Positions 1 to 8,771 of a DNA stretch of 26,876 bases are shown piece after piece. The DNA is from DASYVD01 sp050693035. GTDB lineage: Bacteria; Actinomycetota; UBA4738; CALAEC01. The stretch spans positions 1 to 26,876 of the forward strand of contig JBOGWB010000001.1 of the NCBI GenBank assembly GCA_050693035.1, in the 5' to 3' direction. The notes beneath the pieces are model-generated. The model saw only the letters and a program-made list of their open reading frames with translations, was not told the DNA's origin and searched no databases. A program made the position numbers and the translations under genes. Within the stretch, counting starts at the first letter, position 1; each line of letters begins with the position of its first letter.

Positions 1-788
<788 letters not shown>

Positions 789-803
789 AAAGTTGATCCG
801 GCC

Positions 804-821
804 ACCGGCTCGAGAGCCGGT
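804..821 (-). other. Leader hairpin just upstream of the 16S 5' end
   Basis: An inverted repeat (ACCGGCT, loop CGAG, AGCCGGT) sits ~16 nt upstream of the predicted mature 16S 5' end. A hairpin here in the pre-rRNA could form part of the processing structure around the 16S 5' end. The structure is seen in the sequence; its role is inferred. Confidence 0.45.
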
Positions 822-907
822 ATTCGGATTTGGTACTAGACCGCCAAGCAAGTTGGACACGGCAGAGCCGCGTCCTCCCTCTTGACGAGAGTCGCACTGG
901 CTTTTGG

Positions 908-928
908 CACGCTGTTCAGTTCTCAAGG
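908..928 (-). promoter_or_regulatory. boxA-like rRNA antitermination element
   Basis: The minus strand reads CCTTGAGAACTGAACAGCGTG. This closely matches the TTTGAGAACTCAA-type block conserved in actinobacterial rRNA leaders, the boxA-like element associated with Nus-factor antitermination. It lies ~120 nt upstream of the 16S 5' end and downstream of the promoter at 1119-1147. Confidence 0.7.
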
Positions 929-956
929 TGCGCCGCCCAAAGGTCCCCCGAAGATG

Positions 957-984
957 CGAAAAGCCGCCGGTCAAGACCGGCGGC
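957..984 (-). terminator. Terminator-like hairpin in the rRNA leader
   Basis: On the minus (transcribed) strand a perfect 10-bp GC-rich inverted repeat (GCCGCCGGTC, TT, GACCGGCGGC) is followed directly by TTTTC. This is the form of an intrinsic terminator, yet it lies ~135 nt after the predicted rRNA start and before both boxA and the 16S gene. It may instead be a processing or pause hairpin. The T-run is short (4), so its strength as a terminator is uncertain. Confidence 0.5.
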
Positions 985-1118
985 GCCCCCACAGTCAGCC
1001 TCGATTCAGGCCGGCCGGCGGACGCTCACCTCACGCTCTTCGATTGTCAGGGAAAGGTAGCTTGCCAAAAAGGCACGCCCTTTCTCCCCCCAGACCTCGG
1101 GGGTCGTCGCAGGAATGA

Positions 1119-1147
1119 ATAGTACACGCTGGTAGAAGGGGCGTCAA
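1119..1147 (-). promoter_or_regulatory. rRNA operon promoter (sigma70-type)
   Basis: The minus strand carries TTGACG (1147-1142), a 17-nt spacer, then TACTAT (1124-1119). Spacing is ideal and both hexamers are one or two bases from consensus. The start site would fall near 1112, giving a leader of ~320 nt. It is the only strong promoter match I found between tyrS and the 16S gene. Confidence 0.8.
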
Positions 1148-1161
1148 CGTCTCCCTCTGGC

Positions 1162-1416
1162 TCACGGAAACCCACAGGTCAGCGGCCCCTCCAACGTCGG
1201 TTGTGATGACAGGAACGCCCGATTCGCCCGCTGCCAGTCCTCCGGAAGCCCCTTGAGAGAATGAGTACCCCGGTCCTCGAACTCGATCCCCGATCCCGCC
1301 ACCAGATCCCTTACTGTCCTGGTCACCAGGACCTCCCCGGGGCCGGCCAGGGCGGCCACCCGGACCCCGATGTGCACGTCACCGCTTCTGGCGTACTGGG
1401 TCTTGGGAAGATCCAT
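1162..1416 (-). pseudogene. Class III adenylate/guanylate cyclase C-terminal remnant
   Basis: An 84-codon frame starts 4 nt after the tyrS stop. Its residues ~12-60 match the C-terminal part of actinobacterial class III nucleotide cyclase domains: VHIG-VRVAALAGPGEVLV, then DLVAGSGIEFEDRG, then a HSLKGLPEDW ending. A full catalytic domain needs ~180 residues with the two metal-binding Asp residues, and these are absent. The first ~11 residues and the last ~20 do not look like the family, so both edges are probably decayed. The frame ends 14 bp before the rRNA promoter. I read it as a gene remnant that is not expected to make cAMP. A small functional protein is possible but unlikely. Confidence 0.7.
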
Positions 1417-1420
1417 GGGC

Positions 1421-2647
1421 TCACCGGAGGCGAAGGAACCGGCGGCGGCCGACCTGGAGCACCCGGCCGCTCAGCTCCTCGGGGCCGAACTCGGCGTCGG
1501 GATCGGTCACCGGTTCCCCGTCGAGCCGGACGCCCCCGTGCTCCACCAGGCGTCTGGCCTCGGCGTTCGATGACGCCAGGCCCGTGACCGCCAGGAGGCG
1601 CGGGAGCCACACCGTTCCGTCCCGCAGCGCGTCGGAGGGGATCTCCACCTCCTCGACGTCCTCGGGGATCAGGTGCTCCCTGTGCACGAGGTCGAACCGC
1701 TGCTCCACGGCCCGCGCCGTTTCCTCTCCGTGATAGAGGGCCACGATCGCCCGGGCCAGGCGGCGCTTCTGCTCCGCGGGATGAAGGGCCCCCTCCGCCA
1801 GTCCGCGCTCCACCGCGTCGACCTCGGACGGCTCCAGCGTGGTGCACAGCCGGAGCCACGGTCCGACGAGCTCGTCGGGGATGCTCATCACCTTCCCGAA
1901 CTGTTCCTCCGGAGGCTCCGTCAGGCCGACGTGGTTGTCGAAGGACTTCGACATCTTCCGCGACCCGTCGGTGCCCATCAGGAGCGGCATGGTGAACACC
2001 ACCTGAGGCTCCTGCCCGTGGGCTCGCTGGATGTCCCGCCCAACCAGCAGGTTGAAGGTCTGGTCGGTGCCGCCCATCTCGACGTCGGCCCGCACGGCCA
2101 CCGAGTCGTATCCCTGCATGAGGGGGTACAGGAACTCCACCAGGCTGATCGGCTTCCCGGACCGGTGGCGCTCGGAGAAGTCGTCCCGCTCGAGCAGCCG
2201 GGCCACCGTGAGGTGCTCCGCCAGCCCGATCACGTCGGCGAAGGTGAGCCCGGCCAGCCACTCACTGTTGCGGCGGACCTCGGCCCGCTCCATGTCCAGC
2301 ACCTTCTCGGCCTGCTCCAGGTAGGTTCGGGCGTTCTCCTCCATCTGCTCCGGCGTCAGGAGGGGCCGGGTCTCGGACTGCCCGGTGGGGTCGCCCACCA
2401 GGCCGGTGAAGTCCCCGATGATGAGCACCGCGGTATGCCCGAGGTCCTGGAGCTGCCGGAGCTTCCGGAGCACGACGGCGTGGCCGAGGTGGAGATCGGG
2501 GCGGGACGGGTCGATCCCCAGCTTCGCCCGCAGCGGGCGCCCGGCGCCGAGCCTCCGCTCCAGCTCCTCCACCGGGATGACCTCCGCCGCCCCGGAGAGG
2601 AGGACCTCGAGCTGACGGGGGACCTCCTCGGGGGTGCGAGCAGCCAT
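1421..2647 (-). CDS. tyrS: Tyrosyl-tRNA synthetase
   Basis: This cytoplasmic class I enzyme activates tyrosine with ATP and charges tRNA-Tyr. The 408-residue product has the HLGH form of the HIGH motif at residues 53-56, the GGTDQ tyrosine-site block near 192-196, KMSKS at 231-235, and a C-terminal S4-like RNA-binding domain from about 345 to the end. Length is normal for the family. The ATG at 2647 has no Shine-Dalgarno; instead a TACGAT -10 element lies 8 nt upstream, suggesting a leaderless or nearly leaderless mRNA. The gene reads toward the rRNA operon on the same strand, with only a cyclase remnant and the rRNA promoter between. tyrS upstream of an rRNA operon is also known in mycobacteria. 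No terminator is evident, so read-through into the rRNA operon is possible. Confidence 0.97.
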   Translation of the reverse strand: MAARTPEEVPRQLEVLLSGAAEVIPVEELERRLGAGRPLRAKLGIDPSRPDLHLGHAVVLRKLRQLQDLGHTAVLIIGDFTGLVGDPTGQSETRPLLTPEQMEENARTYLEQAEKVLDMERAEVRRNSEWLAGLTFADVIGLAEHLTVARLLERDDFSERHRSGKPISLVEFLYPLMQGYDSVAVRADVEMGGTDQTFNLLVGRDIQRAHGQEPQVVFTMPLLMGTDGSRKMSKSFDNHVGLTEPPEEQFGKVMSIPDELVGPWLRLCTTLEPSEVDAVERGLAEGALHPAEQKRRLARAIVALYHGEETARAVEQRFDLVHREHLIPEDVEEVEIPSDALRDGTVWLPRLLAVTGLASSNAEARRLVEHGGVRLDGEPVTDPDAEFGPEELSGRVLQVGRRRFLRLR

Positions 2648-2655
2648 GCGGCGGC

Positions 2656-2661
2656 ATCGTA
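2656..2661 (-). promoter_or_regulatory. -10 element of tyrS (leaderless type)
   Basis: TACGAT on the minus strand ends 8 nt before the tyrS ATG. No clear -35 was found. The position implies transcription starting at or within a few nt of the start codon. Confidence 0.5.
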
Positions 2662-2723
2662 GCAGGGGGCGTGCCTGCGGATGCCCCTGAGGCTCCTGTC
2701 AAGGAGACGAGGAAGTCGCCCGA

Positions 2724-2729
2724 TATATC
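2724..2729 (+). promoter_or_regulatory. Possible -10 element of the PBP gene
   Basis: TATATC on the plus strand ends 10 nt before the ATG at 2740. It is the only AT-rich block in this GC-rich stretch and supports the 2740 start over the upstream in-frame GTG at 2671. Confidence 0.4.
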
Positions 2730-2739
2730 CCGTGGGGTC

Positions 2740-5229
2740 ATGGGCGTTCCTTCCAGGCTCGGTCGGTCTGTCCGGTTCGCCGGGGTCGCAATGGCCCTGG
2801 TGCTGGTCGGCACGGCCTGCCGGCTGCCCGATCTCCCTGACCTGGACGTCGAGCAGCACCGCCCCAGGCCCCTCTCCCAGACCTCCGTCGTCTACGACGC
2901 CGATGGGAACCGCCTGGCCACCCTCCACGCCGAGGAGAACAGGGTCCTGGTTCCCCTCGACCGGATCCCCCAGGTGCTCCAGGACGCCGTGGTGGCCATC
3001 GAGGACCAGCGGTTCTGGTCCCACCGGGGGGTCGACCTCCGGGCCCTGGCCCGCGCCGCCCTGTCCAACGCGCGGTCGGGACGGATCGTCGAGGGCGGCT
3101 CCACCATCACCCAGCAGTACGTGAAGAACACCATCCTGGGCCCCGAGCTCACGCTGGACCGGAAGATCCGTGAGGCCGCCCTGGCCCTCCAGCTCGAGGA
3201 CAGCATGTCCAAGCGGGCGATCCTGGAGGGCTACCTGAACACCGTGTACTTCGGGAACGGCGCCTACGGGATCCAGGTGGCCTCCCGGACCTACTTCTCT
3301 CTCCCTCCGCACCAGCTGGGCCTTCCCGACGCCGCCCTGCTCGCGGGGATGATCGCGGGGCCCGCACGCTTCGACCCCGTGGACCATCCCAACAAGGCGC
3401 TGGTCCGTCGGGACCAGGTCCTCGACCAGATGCTCGAGCTCGGGTTGATCGGTCGAAGCGACCACGTCCGGGCCGTCGGAACCTCGCTGGGGCTCCGGCT
3501 CCAGCCGCGCAGGGCCCGCGGCCCGGCGTTCCACTTCCTCGAATACGTCAAGGACGAGATCCTCCGGAGCCGTACCTTCGGCTTCACCTACGAGGAGCGG
3601 TACAACCTGTTGTTCCGGGGAGGCCTGCGGATCCACACGACGCTCGACTCGAGGATGCAGCGGGCGGCCCTCGAGTCCGTGAAAGGGGTGCTCTCCCAGC
3701 CGAGTGATCCCTACGGCGGCCTCACGGCCATCGACCCTCGCAACGGACACATCATGGCCATGGCCAGCGGGCGGGGCTACCGGTCCAGGCGGAACGACCG
3801 GTTCGCTCACGTGAACCTGGCGACGGGCGGCATCACCGGGCGACAGTCCGGCTCATCGTTCAAGACCTTCGCCCTCGTGGCCGCCCTGGAGAACGGCATC
3901 TCCCCGACGCAGCTGTTCCTGGGGGGATCCTCGATCGTCATCAACGACCCGCGCTGCCCGGGGACGGACCGCGACCCCTGGTACGTCCGCAACTACGAGG
4001 GCAGCGCCACCGGCACCATCACGCTCGAGCAGGCCACCATCAACAGCGTCAACGTGGTGTTCGCCCAGGTGATCCGGGACCTCACCCCGGGCCCCGTCGC
4101 GGAGGTGGCCGCGCGGATGGGGATCCGCAGCAAGATCCGCGGTTTTTGCTCGTCGGTGCTCGGAGCGAACGAGGTGAACACCCTGGAGATGGCCTCGGCG
4201 TATGGGACCCTCGCAACGAACGGCCTGCACGTCCCCCCGGTGGCCATCACCAAGGTGACCGATGCCACGGGGCGCGTGCTCTACGAGGCGGACCAGCCGG
4301 CGCATCAGGTCCTGAACCCCGCGGTGTCGTGGATCGTGACGCAGATCCTCCAAAAGGTGGTCCTCCAGGGGACCGGAGTGGGGGCGAACATCGGGCGGCC
4401 GGCGGCGGGGAAGACGGGGACCGCCCAGCAGTGGCGAGACGCATGGTTCGTGGGGTACATCCCCCAGCTCTCTGCCGGCGTGTGGGTCGGCTTCCCGCAG
4501 GCTCAGATCTCGATGGTGCCGCCCCGAACCCGGATGGTCGTCACCGGAGGCTCGTTGCCCGCCGCCATCTGGCGGGCGTTCATGCTCCGGGTCACTCGCG
4601 GCATGCCGGTGCGCGACTTCAAGAAGCCGGTGTCCCAATTTGTCACCGTGGCCGTCGATCTGCACAAGGGGTGCGTGGCCACCGCGCTGACCCCCGCCTT
4701 TCGGATCCGCGAGGTGCAGTTCGTCAGGGGGACCCAGCCGACCAAGGAGTGCAGGTACCGGGGCCTCCCCGGCGGCGGCACGGTGACCACCGACGTCGTG
4801 CCCTCCGTGGTGGGACTCCCGGTCGCGGCCGCCGAGCAGCGGCTCGCAGAGCTCGGGCTCACCAGCGTCCGGGCGAGCGAGTACAACACGAACTACCCGC
4901 CGGGGACGGTGATCGGCCAGACGCCGCCGCCGGGGCACCCGGTGCCGAAGAACGGCACCATCACCCTCGTCGTCTCGACCAACGCGTACCCATCGGTGCC
5001 GCCGGTGGTGGGACTGTCGCGGGAGGCGGCCACGCGCCGCCTGCGGGACGCGGGCTTCGCGGTGGCCGTTCTCTCCGCGGCCTCCCACGACCCGGCGTTC
5101 GCCCCCGGCATCGTCGTGTCGCAGTCTCCCAAGGGGGGCGCGGAGAAGCCGCCCGGGACCACCATCACCATCCGGATCAATCCGGAGGCGCCTCCCTCAC
5201 CGTCTCCCTCTCCCTCGCCGAGCGGCTGA
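2740..5229 (+). CDS. Class A penicillin-binding protein with two PASTA domains
   Basis: This bifunctional peptidoglycan synthase polymerises glycan strands and cross-links stem peptides on the outer face of the membrane. From ATG 2740 it has 829 residues: a hydrophobic N-terminal signal anchor (about 12-28) and a GT51 glycosyltransferase domain with E88 in EDQRFWSH and the GGSTITQQ block. The transpeptidase follows, with S372-S-F-K375, S436-V-N438 and K558-T-G560. Two PASTA domains (about 686-747 and 751-815) precede a Pro/Ser tail. The hydrophobic stretch ends GTAC, a poor lipobox, so lipidation is doubtful. An in-frame GTG at 2671 would add 23 residues before the signal; 2740 is preferred because it puts the signal at the N-terminus and a -10-like TATATC lies just upstream. 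The 3' end overlaps mpg by 33 bp, converging. Confidence 0.95.
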   Translation: MGVPSRLGRSVRFAGVAMALVLVGTACRLPDLPDLDVEQHRPRPLSQTSVVYDADGNRLATLHAEENRVLVPLDRIPQVLQDAVVAIEDQRFWSHRGVDLRALARAALSNARSGRIVEGGSTITQQYVKNTILGPELTLDRKIREAALALQLEDSMSKRAILEGYLNTVYFGNGAYGIQVASRTYFSLPPHQLGLPDAALLAGMIAGPARFDPVDHPNKALVRRDQVLDQMLELGLIGRSDHVRAVGTSLGLRLQPRRARGPAFHFLEYVKDEILRSRTFGFTYEERYNLLFRGGLRIHTTLDSRMQRAALESVKGVLSQPSDPYGGLTAIDPRNGHIMAMASGRGYRSRRNDRFAHVNLATGGITGRQSGSSFKTFALVAALENGISPTQLFLGGSSIVINDPRCPGTDRDPWYVRNYEGSATGTITLEQATINSVNVVFAQVIRDLTPGPVAEVAARMGIRSKIRGFCSSVLGANEVNTLEMASAYGTLATNGLHVPPVAITKVTDATGRVLYEADQPAHQVLNPAVSWIVTQILQKVVLQGTGVGANIGRPAAGKTGTAQQWRDAWFVGYIPQLSAGVWVGFPQAQISMVPPRTRMVVTGGSLPAAIWRAFMLRVTRGMPVRDFKKPVSQFVTVAVDLHKGCVATALTPAFRIREVQFVRGTQPTKECRYRGLPGGGTVTTDVVPSVVGLPVAAAEQRLAELGLTSVRASEYNTNYPPGTVIGQTPPPGHPVPKNGTITLVVSTNAYPSVPPVVGLSREAATRRLRDAGFAVAVLSAASHDPAFAPGIVVSQSPKGGAEKPPGTTITIRINPEAPPSPSPSPSPSG

Positions 5230-5844
5230 GGAAGACCGCCCGCCCGCAGCGCCCCGCGAATCCAGTCCCCAACTCGCGGACCGTGAGGCGAATCGGTTGC
5301 CGGCCTCGACGAACCGCCAGGGGAAATCGGCCGCAACCGCGATCCCCACCCTGGGGGTGACGAGGACCTCCGCGGCGGCCCTGGGGCCCGCCAGCCAGAG
5401 CCCCCGCGCCTCGCACAGGTCGGCGCCGTCATCGTCGAGGCCGATGCCGAAGGCCTGACAGAGGCGCCCTGGCCCGGCGCACAGGAGCCGGGGGTCGTCG
5501 AGGCCCCGCCTGCGGGCCATGACCGCCAGGCCTTCCAGCGGCTCGACGGCCCGGAGGAGCACGGCCGAGCCCGGGAGGGCCACCGCGTTCAGGCAGCGGT
5601 GGATGCCGTACGAGCGATACACGTAGGCGTGGCCGGGCGGTCCGAACATCGATGCGTTGCGGCGGGTCTCACCCCGGTACGCGTGGCTGGCCGGGTCGTC
5701 GAACCGGTACGCCTCGACCTCCACGATCCTGCCCAGGACCCGCTCGCCGCCCATCTCCCGCACCATCAGCCGGCCGATGAGGTCGCGCGCCACCGCGACC
5801 GGGTCGCGCTGGTAGAACCTCCGGGGGAGCGGACGCGGATCCAC
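5197..5844 (-). CDS. mpg: 3-methyladenine DNA glycosylase (AAG/MPG family)
   Basis: This base-excision repair enzyme flips out and removes alkylated purines. The 215-residue product has the family block VEVEAY with the expected catalytic Glu at 44 and Tyr at 46, then H54 in the SHAYRG segment, then the GHAYVYRSYGIH block and a CAGPGRLCQAFGI segment near 120-135, in family order. The last ~25 residues (Ser/Arg-rich) extend past the usual end and lie partly opposite the PBP Pro/Ser tail. The gene starts with GTG immediately after the polX TAG (no gap), so translation is probably coupled and the two repair genes form one transcript. I recall mpg next to tyrS in mycobacteria as well. Confidence 0.93.
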   Translation of the reverse strand: MDPRPLPRRFYQRDPVAVARDLIGRLMVREMGGERVLGRIVEVEAYRFDDPASHAYRGETRRNASMFGPPGHAYVYRSYGIHRCLNAVALPGSAVLLRAVEPLEGLAVMARRRGLDDPRLLCAGPGRLCQAFGIGLDDDGADLCEARGLWLAGPRAAAEVLVTPRVGIAVAADFPWRFVEAGNRFASRSASWGLDSRGAAGGRSSSAARRGRGRR

Positions 5845-7566
5845 CTACCGGCGGCCCTTCTCCAGGAACGTCCGCAGCTTCTGGAGCGGCCACGTGTTGA
5901 TGACGTCGTCCTTCGTGACCCACCCTCGCTGGGCGGTGGCCACTCCGAACCGCATGTGATCGAGGTGGGGCGCCGCGTGCGAGTCGGTGTCGACCGCGAA
6001 CTTCACGCCGACCTCGCGGGCCCAGTGCACGTGCTCGTCGCGCAGATCCAGCCGGTCGGGGAACGAGTTGACCTCGAGCGCCGTACCGGTCCGGACCGCC
6101 GCCTTGAACACCTCCTCGATGTCGACGTCGATCGGAGGGCGCTTCCCGAGCATCCGCGCCGTGGGGTGGCCGATCACGTTCACGAAGGGGTTCTCCATGG
6201 CCCGCACGATGCGCTTCGTCATCTCGTCGCGGGTCTGATTGAAGTGCGAGTGGACCGACGCCACCAGGACGTCGAACCCCTGGAGGAATTCGTCCTCCCA
6301 GTCGAGGGATCCGTCGGGCTGGATGTTCAGCTCCGAGCCGTGGAGGATGGCCATGTCGCCCTTCCCCTCCAGCGCTCGGATCTCCTCGCGCTGCTTGAGC
6401 GTCTTCTCCTTCGTCATCCGCTGCATGTAGAGCAGCGGGGCGTGGTCGGTGACCGCGTAGTACCGGTAGCCCCGGGCCCGGGCGGCCTCGATCATCTCCT
6501 CGAGCGGCGCCAGGCCGTCGGTCAGGTCGGTGTGGGTGTGGAGGTCCCCCTTGATGTCCTCCTCCTGGAGGAGGTCCGGGAGCTCGCCCGACAGCGCCGC
6601 CTCGATCTCTCCGCGATCCTCCCGGAGCGTCGGGGGGATCCACGGCAGGCCCAGCCGCTCGTAGACTTCCTCCTCCGTCTCCGCCACGATGAGCTTGCCG
6701 CTCTTCGCCCGGAACAAGCCGTACTCGGAGAGCTTCAGGCCCTTCCGGACCGCGATCTCGCGGACCCGGATGTTGTGGGCCTTGGAGCCGGTGAAGTACT
6801 GCAGGGCGGCGCCCCAGACGTTCGGCTCGACCACCCGAAGGTCGACCTGGAGGCCCTTCGTCGTCAGCACGGAGGACTTCGTATCGCCCTTCGCCAAGAC
6901 GCGCTCGACGTAGGAGAGCTCCGCGAACGCGTCCATCACCGCCACCGGCTTTTGGGAGGCGACCAACAGGTCGACGTCGCCGATCGTCTCGCACATCCGC
7001 CTGAGCGATCCCGCGTAGGTGGACCTGCGGACCGGCTTCAGCGAAGCGAGTTCGGCCAGGATCTCCTCCGCGAGGTCGATGGCCGCGCCCAGCTGGATAC
7101 GACCGCCCGACTGCTGCATGAGGTGGATACCCCGCAGGAGGTTCTCCTCCGTCTTCGCCCCGAAACCCTTGAGGTCCCGGATGCGGCCCTCGTGGAGGGC
7201 GTCCATCAGCTCCTCCATCGATGTGACGTGGAGTTCCTCGTACAGCGCCATGGCCTTCTTCGGACCGAGGGACGGGATGCCCATGAGGGCCCTCACGCCG
7301 TCGGGGATCAGCTGGCGGAGCTCCTCGACCGCCTGCACGATCCCCGTCTGGAAGTACTCGAGGATCTTCTCCGCGATCGACTTCCCCACGTTGGGGATCC
7401 CGCTCAGGCCCTTGAGGTCGAGGGTCGAGACGTCGCCGTGGTATCCGCCCACCGAGCGGGCCGCCTTCTCGTAGGCCCGAGCCTTGAAAGCGTCCCCTCC
7501 CGAGATGGAGACGAGGTCCGCGTACTCCTGAAGGAGCTGCTCGACCTCCTCGTTCGCCCGGGGCAT
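5845..7566 (-). CDS. polX: DNA polymerase/3'-5' exonuclease PolX (Pol beta-like + PHP)
   Basis: This repair polymerase of the X family, 573 residues, has an N-terminal 8-kDa-type and helix-hairpin-helix region (about 1-150, with GIPNVGKS and GIPSLGPKKA). The nucleotidyltransferase core has D197 and D199 in the GDVD block and a third Asp at D242 (LQVDLRV). The C-terminal PHP exonuclease domain has H343 and H345 (GDLHTHTD), AVTDHA, HGSELN, SVHSHF, GHPT and DTDSHA. All expected metal ligands appear present, so both activities are likely intact. The ATG at 7566 is preceded by TAGAAT with a 6-nt gap and no Shine-Dalgarno, indicating a leaderless mRNA. mpg follows without a gap, consistent with a shared base-excision role. 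Confidence 0.96.
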   Translation of the reverse strand: MPRANEEVEQLLQEYADLVSISGGDAFKARAYEKAARSVGGYHGDVSTLDLKGLSGIPNVGKSIAEKILEYFQTGIVQAVEELRQLIPDGVRALMGIPSLGPKKAMALYEELHVTSMEELMDALHEGRIRDLKGFGAKTEENLLRGIHLMQQSGGRIQLGAAIDLAEEILAELASLKPVRRSTYAGSLRRMCETIGDVDLLVASQKPVAVMDAFAELSYVERVLAKGDTKSSVLTTKGLQVDLRVVEPNVWGAALQYFTGSKAHNIRVREIAVRKGLKLSEYGLFRAKSGKLIVAETEEEVYERLGLPWIPPTLREDRGEIEAALSGELPDLLQEEDIKGDLHTHTDLTDGLAPLEEMIEAARARGYRYYAVTDHAPLLYMQRMTKEKTLKQREEIRALEGKGDMAILHGSELNIQPDGSLDWEDEFLQGFDVLVASVHSHFNQTRDEMTKRIVRAMENPFVNVIGHPTARMLGKRPPIDVDIEEVFKAAVRTGTALEVNSFPDRLDLRDEHVHWAREVGVKFAVDTDSHAAPHLDHMRFGVATAQRGWVTKDDVINTWPLQKLRTFLEKGRR

Positions 7567-7572
7567 ACCCGG

Positions 7573-7578
7573 ATTCTA
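7573..7578 (-). promoter_or_regulatory. -10 element of polX (leaderless type)
   Basis: TAGAAT on the minus strand, one base from TATAAT, ends 6 nt before the ATG of polX. Transcription would start at about the A of the ATG. Confidence 0.6.
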
Positions 7579-7598
7579 AGCGTCGCCCGCCCGCGAGC

Positions 7599-7766
7599 CG
7601 GAGGGGCACCTTCCACGGTCCGTTCAACGTCGGGTGCGCGGGTACCGACACGGACTCGGACGTGACACTCGACCTTCGAGTGACGAAGGCACGGGCCGTG
7701 TTCGGTGACTGGCGGGCGGTGAAGCTGGTGGGCACGCTCGAGCACACGAGCCGTCTCAGCTCGGGT
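7599..7766 (+). pseudogene. Orphan coding-like fragment of unknown function
   Basis: The 246-bp gap between polX and the ketopantoate-reductase-like gene holds one frame of ~55 codons with marked G/C at third positions and a protein-like composition: DVTLDLRVTKARAVFGDW, then VKLVGTLEHTSR. No start codon with a ribosome site precedes it, and the frame decays into Arg/Pro-rich sequence beyond about 7766 as it runs opposite the next gene. It could be the remnant of a small gene. I recognise no family. The minus-strand frame across the same bases has a weaker third-position bias. Confidence 0.25.
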
Positions 7767-7812
7767 GCGTTACCTCGTCGGCGACGCTTTCGATCACAGC
7801 GCGCCTGGCCGA

Positions 7813-8760
7813 CTAGGGTCCCGGGGGCTCGATCTCCCCACGAGCCAACCGCTCCAAGGGGAGGAGGCTGGCCAAGAGCATCTCGTGGGCCGGCACCGGC
7901 ACACCCGACTCCCGGGCGAGGCGCACGACGGATCCGGTCTGCCCTTCGAGCTCGGACGGCCGGCCCTCCATGATGTCCCGCTGCATGGATGCCGTCCCCG
8001 AGGCCATCAGTGCGTCCACGAACCCCGAGGCACGGTCCACGGCTTCCTCGGCCACCGTGACGCCGCGGGCCAGGGCCACCTCCCTCACCTCCCGCATGGC
8101 TGACTCGAGGAGGGCCCGGGTCTCGGGCACGGACCGGAACACCCCGATCGGTGCTCGCGTGACCGCCCCGACCGCGCCGGTCGGCTCGACGAACAGGAGC
8201 TTCTCCCACAGGGCCGCGAGGATGTCGTCGGGCACGGCGGCCGTCACGCCCCTCGCCCGACCGAACGCCTTCAGCAGCCGCTCCACCCGGCCGCTGTACG
8301 AGCCGTCGAGCTCCCCGAAGTGCACGGACGGATCGAAGCCCGTGTGCCGAACGTGCCCCGGGCCGGCGAGGGAAACGAAGAGCCGGCACAGACCGCCGAT
8401 GACGTGCTCCTTACCCAGGGCATCGGCGAGGATCGCCGGGGCCTCCACGCCGTTGAGGAGCGGGACCACCACCGTGTCGGCTTCGAGCATCGGCCGCATG
8501 GCGACGGCGGCTTCCGGCAGATGCCACGTCTTCACTGCCACCAGCACGCAGTCGACCGGACCGATGTCCGCCGGATCGTCGGAGGCGTTTACGAGATGGA
8601 TCGTGACGTCCCCCGCAACGCTCTCGACGCGGAGGCCGCGCTCTCGCAGGGCCCGGAGGTTCTCGCCCCGGGCAACGAAGGCGACGTCCTCTCCCGCCTC
8701 GGCCAGGCGTCCACCGAAATAGCCACCCACCGCCCCGGCGGCGAAGACGCCGAAACGCAT
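7813..8760 (-). CDS. 2-dehydropantoate 2-reductase-like oxidoreductase (ApbA/PanE family)
   Basis: This 315-residue NADPH-dependent reductase would reduce ketopantoate or a related 2-keto acid. The N-terminal Rossmann motif is AAGAVGGYFGG (residues 6-16), with the first Gly of GxGxxG replaced by Ala. The middle has AVKTWHLPEA and LLNGVEA, and the C-terminal domain has the catalytic-Lys block WEKLLFVEP and the SMQRDIMEGRPSELEG segment with the conserved Glu. In E. coli PanE the residue four after the catalytic Lys is a substrate-binding Asn; here it is Val, so true ketopantoate specificity is uncertain and I give no symbol. ATG 8760 is chosen because it starts right at the Rossmann fold and follows the argF stop by 11 nt with GTAGGGG as a plausible ribosome site. 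Confidence 0.85.
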   Translation of the reverse strand: MRFGVFAAGAVGGYFGGRLAEAGEDVAFVARGENLRALRERGLRVESVAGDVTIHLVNASDDPADIGPVDCVLVAVKTWHLPEAAVAMRPMLEADTVVVPLLNGVEAPAILADALGKEHVIGGLCRLFVSLAGPGHVRHTGFDPSVHFGELDGSYSGRVERLLKAFGRARGVTAAVPDDILAALWEKLLFVEPTGAVGAVTRAPIGVFRSVPETRALLESAMREVREVALARGVTVAEEAVDRASGFVDALMASGTASMQRDIMEGRPSELEGQTGSVVRLARESGVPVPAHEMLLASLLPLERLARGEIEPPGP

Positions 8761-8771
8761 CCCGTCGGCCC

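Noticed and set aside
5599..7665. A 688-codon open frame on the plus strand opposite mpg and polX
   Set aside because: Same reason: biased composition (His, Arg, Leu, Val) and antisense to two genes with intact catalytic motifs.
7743..7767. Hairpin after the panE-like gene as a terminator
   Set aside because: The stem is only 5 bp with a mismatch and there is no U-run.
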